From: Bacteroidia bacterium
Lineage (GTDB): Bacteria > Bacteroidota > Bacteroidia > SpSt-205
NCBI GenBank assembly: GCA_026414975.1
Contig: JAOAHZ010000006.1
Coordinates: forward strand, 62,001 to 126,000
Direction of reading: 5' to 3'
Length of the DNA stretch: 64,000 nt
The position numbers and the translations under genes were made by a program. Below are positions 59,975 through 64,000 of this stretch, piece after piece (position 1 is the stretch's first letter; each line of letters starts with the position of its first letter). The notes beneath the pieces were generated by a model that saw nothing but the letters and a program-made list of their open reading frames with translations, had not been told where the DNA came from and ran no database searches.

Positions 59975-61205
59975 ATATGCCGAACTCTACCTGAAGTATA
60001 GCGGACACTCTGTTTCGCAGAGGCCGAAGGGAGAGCGTCTCGGTTCGATCGTCTAACCCTAAGTACAACTGAGCTTTAATGCGGTGTCCTCTGAGATAGT
60101 AGTTGTATGCTATAGCTCGGGTGCGCCAGTAGGCTTGATAGAGCCGGTAATCCAAGGAGGGACAAACCTCTGTCCAGCGAAAGGCTATCTCGTGCTGGCG
60201 CCGCCAGATTTTGCTTACCTGTAGATTCCAAGCATATCCTGAATATATGCTCCGAACAGACGGATCGAAAGGATCGGTTGGGCGAATGACACGCTGGAAG
60301 ACTTCTACCGAGATACACCATCCTCGGTATTTCAAAATCGCGTCGGTGAGTAAGGTTGTAATGTCAGTGGGAGAATATAGGGGTTGCCCCAGTTGTCCTC
60401 CGGCTCGTAAAGCTCTTTGATTTAGACTATAGGTAGCGCCAATAGACAATCGGGGACTCGGCTCCCAATCTAAGTCCCCTTCACTGTAATCACCTGTATT
60501 CTGAAAAGAGCCAAAAGGCAGATATTCCCATCGGAGGGTATAAGCTAACCCTGTGTTGGATAACCCTGACAAGCGCCCTTCGCCCCCCGTTATAGCTCCT
60601 TTAAGCTGAAACTGCTGGGCTCCAACCTGAACGGTTTTGTAAAAGAAGATACCTACATCCCGATCTAAGGTGTAAAACTGATTCGCATACGAGCGTTCGG
60701 GCATCTGTAGGTTGCCAGATGAAATAACGCGCTGACGATTACCGGGTAACTTGCTCTGTCCTAATCCAATATAGAATGATGGACTTACAGTGTAATAGAC
60801 CATGGCATCCCGTACAATATTGAGGGCAAAGCCTTCCACATAGTCCTGGTCGCCCGCCGAGAAAGATAACTGGATATAGTAGGAGAGGCGCAGAGAAGGG
60901 GCAAGGCCATCTAATCTTAGCCGAAGTCTCCTGACCCGAATATCATAACCTGCGGTGGCTGTGTCGTCTAACTGAGATAGATACCCGAAACGATTTTGCA
61001 TGCGAAAACGGAGATTTAGAGAGAAAAGCGAGTCTTGACTAAATGAGATACCCTGGTCTATACGAAGGAGAGGGCGCTCATCGGATTCATTTTGAGCGAA
61101 TAACCCCCGCAAAATCAATATCAAAGTTAGGGGTAAAAGCATTCGTGGCTCGTCCATGAGTGGAAAAAGGAGTTTTCTTTGGGGGCTTGCATGCAAGGCT
61201 CTCAT
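59973..61205 (-). CDS. Phosphate-selective porin-like outer-membrane protein
   Basis: 410 residues in the longest form; starts at 61157 or 61142 (MLLPLTLILILRGLFAQ) are also possible. The barrel strands LRFRMQNRFGYLSQL, YDIRVRRLRLRLDGLAPSLRLSYYIQLSFSAGDQD and SPSFYIGLGQSKLPGNRQRVISSGNLQMPERS match the OprO/OprP family. Ends AILQVEFGI. Permeant ion unknown. The first in-frame starts are near a TTTAGCC/GGCTAAA inverted repeat. Confidence 0.85.
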   Translation of the reverse strand: MRALHASPQRKLLFPLMDEPRMLLPLTLILILRGLFAQNESDERPLLRIDQGISFSQDSLFSLNLRFRMQNRFGYLSQLDDTATAGYDIRVRRLRLRLDGLAPSLRLSYYIQLSFSAGDQDYVEGFALNIVRDAMVYYTVSPSFYIGLGQSKLPGNRQRVISSGNLQMPERSYANQFYTLDRDVGIFFYKTVQVGAQQFQLKGAITGGEGRLSGLSNTGLAYTLRWEYLPFGSFQNTGDYSEGDLDWEPSPRLSIGATYSLNQRALRAGGQLGQPLYSPTDITTLLTDAILKYRGWCISVEVFQRVIRPTDPFDPSVRSIYSGYAWNLQVSKIWRRQHEIAFRWTEVCPSLDYRLYQAYWRTRAIAYNYYLRGHRIKAQLYLGLDDRTETLSLRPLRNRVSAILQVEFGI

Positions 61206-61217
61206 AGGCTTATACGC

Positions 61218-61236
61218 TTTAGCCTGATTGGCTAAA
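61218..61236. promoter_or_regulatory. Inverted repeat upstream of the porin gene
   Basis: TTTAGCC (61218-61224) and GGCTAAA (61230-61236) with 5-bp spacing, 13 bp from the most upstream porin start. It has the size of a dimeric repressor site, but it may also be a weak hairpin after glpD. Nothing else in the gap 61206-61299 is recognisable. Confidence 0.4.
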
Positions 61237-61299
61237 ATGCTACAATCTTAGTTCAGCCTACTAAGAAATAGCCTCTGATAACCTTTCGTAGGTTTCTCC

Positions 61300-62703
61300 C
61301 TAAGTTAGTTCAGACCACCGAGCCTGTAAAGCTGATTTGAGGCGAAGGGATCGGTTTTCGTTGATAAGATGAAGCTGCCAGCGTCCCTCCACGATGTCGG
61401 CTGGTGTATGAGCCCATCCCAGCCGGCGCCAAAACCGAACTTCACCCTCGGTAAAAGGTTCGCCTTCTACGATAGGCTGGGGAAATATGTGTTTTAGGGC
61501 TTCTAAGTCCGAAAGATCGGGTACGATCTGAGTTACTGGCTCACCTTCAACCACAGGGCGTCTTAGTAAGCGGGTGTATAAAGTGCGGACGGTATCTTCT
61601 CCCATAGAACGAAAGGTAGTCCATTTTCCCCCCATGAGGTGTATGGTGCGTTCAGCCTCCCAGACTTCTATCACATGGTTACGAGCTATGCGAGAGGTGG
61701 TTTGCTCACGAGAAAAAACCAATGGACGAAATCCAGCGAATCGAGCGACTACCTCTCCGCTTTGCTCAAAATACCGTGCTAAGTAGGCTCGGAGGTAAGA
61801 CTCTTCTTTGGCGGGAACTGGAGCGTTCCACTCAGGAGCTTCGGCTTCTTCATCGGTGGTACCGAGGAGCCATGTTCCCTCCTTCCAAGGAAGGATAAAT
61901 AACACGCGGTTGTCTACCGTGCGTGGAATGAGGAATCCTGCCTTGAGGGGCGGTAGACCCTTTAGTACGAGATGACTGCCACGGCTTATGCGCAGCCGTG
62001 GCGCCGTGTGGGGGCGTAGCCTTTTTCTTAGGAAATCCCCCCATGGCCCTGTGGCATTGATTAGAAAGTCTCCCGACTCTACATATCGCTCCCCTCCAGC
62101 CGTTTCTACACATACACGGACTTCATCCTTGACAACCTCTATATCCATCACCCTATGATAGGTACGAATATCTACTCCAAATCGCTGCCTCAAGTATAGA
62201 GCTAAATGGACAGCATACAACCTATCTTCAAACTGACCATCCCAATAAAGCCACCCCCCTATAAACTTTCTGTAAGCTATCGGGAAGTATTCATAAAATG
62301 CTTTCATGTCAATCCACTCCTTGGGAGCAAGGCGATAAGGGTAGCTTAGATAGTCGTAGAGAGTGAGCCCTATTCCATAGTATATCTTATCAGCTTTATT
62401 GGCAACAGGTAAAATTATAGGCAGCTTAGCGCACAAATGTGGATGACTTTCTATCATCCACTTTCGCTCACGGAGCGCTTCTCGGACTAAGTGCCAGTCG
62501 CTCAGTCGTAAGGTCTTTATAGCTGATTCTAAGTAGCGTATACCACCATGAATCAGTTTGGTAGAAGTCGTCGAAGTGCCTCCGCCGATGTCCTGGGCTT
62601 CAAATATCACGACTTTCCATCCTCGTCGCGCTGCGGCTAAGGCTGTGCCTAAGCCGCTACTCCCTCCGCCGGCTATCAGTAGCTTCCGTTGCGAGCTTTC
62701 CAT
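61300..62703 (-). CDS. glpD: Glycerol-3-phosphate dehydrogenase (FAD, GlpD type)
   Basis: 467 residues. Oxidises glycerol-3-phosphate to dihydroxyacetone phosphate at the membrane. FAD-binding LLIAGGGSSGLGTALAAARRGWKVVIFEAQDIGGGTSTTSTKLIHGGIRYLES is characteristic; WLLGTTDEEAE and GKWTTFRSMGEDTV follow. A C-terminal helical domain is present. ATG 62703 is preferred over 62739; it overlaps the upstream gene by 47 bp. Confidence 0.93.
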   Translation of the reverse strand: MESSQRKLLIAGGGSSGLGTALAAARRGWKVVIFEAQDIGGGTSTTSTKLIHGGIRYLESAIKTLRLSDWHLVREALRERKWMIESHPHLCAKLPIILPVANKADKIYYGIGLTLYDYLSYPYRLAPKEWIDMKAFYEYFPIAYRKFIGGWLYWDGQFEDRLYAVHLALYLRQRFGVDIRTYHRVMDIEVVKDEVRVCVETAGGERYVESGDFLINATGPWGDFLRKRLRPHTAPRLRISRGSHLVLKGLPPLKAGFLIPRTVDNRVLFILPWKEGTWLLGTTDEEAEAPEWNAPVPAKEESYLRAYLARYFEQSGEVVARFAGFRPLVFSREQTTSRIARNHVIEVWEAERTIHLMGGKWTTFRSMGEDTVRTLYTRLLRRPVVEGEPVTQIVPDLSDLEALKHIFPQPIVEGEPFTEGEVRFWRRLGWAHTPADIVEGRWQLHLINENRSLRLKSALQARWSELT

Positions 62704-64000
62704 AGGTCGCAAAAAGCACAGTGTAAAAGAAAAGTACACCGGGCACTCTATAGCGTACTAAGTTTCCAAAGTTACCTGAGGTAAGCCCCATCATGAAAAT
62801 AAAAAATATCGCAAATATCATGAGGAGTCGACTCCATTTGTGAGCGATGATTTGCTTTAGGACTAGCCCTATCCCGTGTCTAAACAGCCCATATAGGGTG
62901 ATTATGAGCAAAGCCGTGGTTTCCAGAGCAGCGAGTAGAATAGCGCCCTTTTTAGCTTCCCAGATGAATGGGCGAAGTAGGCCCGTGTAAAAGGCAATAG
63001 GAAACTTAGACAGTATGCCCGGTATGCTCGGCTCAAAATCACCTATGTCGTACACACTGCCGCCTGTTTCTACGTAATAGCTCTCGTTTCTTGTCAAGTC
63101 TAACTTAACTATGTACGCTTGCTGAAGTATGTTTTCGAAGCTGTATTTCCGGCTTGCTTCAGCCGCCAGGCTAAGGATATACAGAGTCAAACCTAAAACA
63201 ATGGGTATTGTCATGAGGTAGAGTATGTAAGAAAAAATGCTGCTCTTGAACTTTTCGCCGACATGCTGAACAGTTAAGAGTCCGAATATCGGTATTAGGC
63301 TTATAAGTATGTAAGGCTTGACCGCATACGAAAAGTACAAAAGAACCAGTGCACCTATTTTATCCAGTATGGTGGCTTGTTCTAAAAAGAGCTTGCGCAT
63401 GCCGTAAAGGACAAATAGGAGGGCGAAAGACTCCTTGAAAGGAAGGGCTATCCAAGATAGGACGGAGGGTAGAAACAGTATTGGAATAGCTGTCTTTTCC
63501 CAAGAAGTGGGATATATTTTGTGAAGAGCTAAGTAGAACCTAAATGAGCCGTAGAAGGAGTAAGTAGAGAATAGAGCAATCACGCCGTTCACGGAGCCGA
63601 GAGCTGCGAGGGCAAAAGGAAAAGTAAGAATGCCCACCGTCTGAGAGGCATAATCCGGTGTGTAAGTCAAGGATATGCCGTTATTCACCCAAAAAGATAG
63701 AAACTCAGGTGAGGTGTTGAAGTAATCTGTGTAGCTTCTGTGTAGGGTGGAATAGAGTAGGTACTCTATAGTTTGCCAGGGTCTCAGAGAAAAAGATTGA
63801 GCCAGGCTTATAGAGTCGCCTATGTAATGAATAACATCTCCACCACCGTAGTAGAGCAGGTAAAAGTAATAGGTGAAAAAAGCGCCCCCCACTCGCAAAA
63901 TCCAAGCCCAAAAAGCTATGCGGTGTAGCCCCCTAAGCGTGTTTATTCGTCTCTTGAGTGGATAGACAGCGGTTGCGTAGCCTATGAATATGGCAAGTAG
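62657..64000 (-). CDS. Polytopic membrane protein, polysaccharide polymerase-like, truncated by window edge
   Basis: The frame is open to 64000 with no start needed: 34 codons before TTG 63898 are also coding (ending HRIAFWAWI). Ten or more hydrophobic helices with short loops, for example ILFLPSVLSWIALPFKESFALLFVLYGMRKLF, and a large periplasmic loop near residues 255-300 (ESYYVETGGSVYDIGDFEPS). The layout fits Wzy or EpsG-type polymerases of surface polysaccharide, but no defining motif is seen. Low confidence in function, high in being a real gene. Confidence 0.6.
   Translation of the reverse strand, partial: LLAIFIGYATAVYPLKRRINTLRGLHRIAFWAWILRVGGAFFTYYFYLLYYGGGDVIHYIGDSISLAQSFSLRPWQTIEYLLYSTLHRSYTDYFNTSPEFLSFWVNNGISLTYTPDYASQTVGILTFPFALAALGSVNGVIALFSTYSFYGSFRFYLALHKIYPTSWEKTAIPILFLPSVLSWIALPFKESFALLFVLYGMRKLFLEQATILDKIGALVLLYFSYAVKPYILISLIPIFGLLTVQHVGEKFKSSIFSYILYLMTIPIVLGLTLYILSLAAEASRKYSFENILQQAYIVKLDLTRNESYYVETGGSVYDIGDFEPSIPGILSKFPIAFYTGLLRPFIWEAKKGAILLAALETTALLIITLYGLFRHGIGLVLKQIIAHKWSRLLMIFAIFFIFMMGLTSGNFGNLVRYRVPGVLFFYTVLFATYGKLATEATDSRRRE

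Noticed and set aside
1-64000. CRISPR array, insertion sequence, prophage or rRNA operon
   Set aside because: No regularly spaced repeats, transposase, integrase, phage structural gene or rRNA sequence was recognised.

Overview
The window reads as a compact chromosomal segment from a gliding or type IX-secreting member of the Bacteroidota. The evidence is a hemD-porP-gldK-gldL-gldM-gldN run, a large secreted protein ending in a type IX sorting domain, a TonB-dependent receptor with a carboxypeptidase-like plug extension, a DUF4271 gene next to hemD, signal peptides that nearly always end in Ala-Gln, and promoters of the Bacteroidota form TAnnTTTG. I see no insertion sequence, phage, CRISPR array or rRNA operon. 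The class is not determined; base composition is roughly balanced by eye, which points away from the AT-rich Flavobacteriia.

Layout. 1-2080: truncated cysS and a Sel1-repeat protein. 2042-6112 (minus): rsfS, a DedA protein, a GAF protein, a lipoprotein, a DUF2007 protein and a glycosyltransferase. 6231-8810: dnaN, a NeuD-like acyltransferase and a TauE/SafE exporter. 8839-11444 (minus): a SiaB-like kinase, SiaC-like phosphoprotein, coiled-coil membrane protein and cysteine desulfurase. 11485-14891: two c-type cytochrome genes flanking tRNA-Val and tRNA-Thr. 14912-20361: lpd, kynureninase, an M61 peptidase and tryptophan 2,3-dioxygenase. 20331-28267: ispF, DUF4271, hemD, then the porP-gldKLMN locus, closed by a perfect palindrome. 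28337-33116: nuoH, clpC, a small barrel protein and ubiX. 33090-39806: comM, a fused dipeptide-type ABC ATPase, a UbiA enzyme, an esterase, a barrel protein and a ScpA-like protein. 39997-44708: tmRNA, a DppC-like permease, a SpoIIE-type phosphatase, a thioredoxin-fold protein, a universal stress protein and a ferritin-like/VIT1 iron transporter. 44708-56414: thiolase, ATP-dependent DNA ligase, TonB receptor, glycosyltransferase, GNAT, tsaB, DUF420, a second SiaC-like protein, an rRNA methyltransferase and HtrA. 56594-64000: type IX cargo, porin, glpD and a truncated polysaccharide-polymerase-like membrane protein.

The most striking pattern is how genes start. About twenty operon-first genes carry a TAnnTTTG or TAnnTTCG element whose last base lies only about 4 nt from the start codon. 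Transcription would then begin at or beside the start codon, so leaderless mRNA appears to be the normal mode here. The same elements sit 8-9 nt before the tRNA and tmRNA 5' ends, which calibrates them. I used them to correct many starts; naive longest frames run upstream through the promoter. In addition, the protein genes behind tRNA-Thr and tmRNA each begin exactly one base after the mature RNA 3' end, as if 3' processing of the RNA released a leaderless mRNA.

The genome is very compact. Neighbours overlap by ATGA or GTGA, convergent genes share 27-45 coding bases, and most gaps are under 100 bases. No gap exceeds 300 bases; the longest are 39834-39996, 16310-16454 and 47526-47667, described in the entries.
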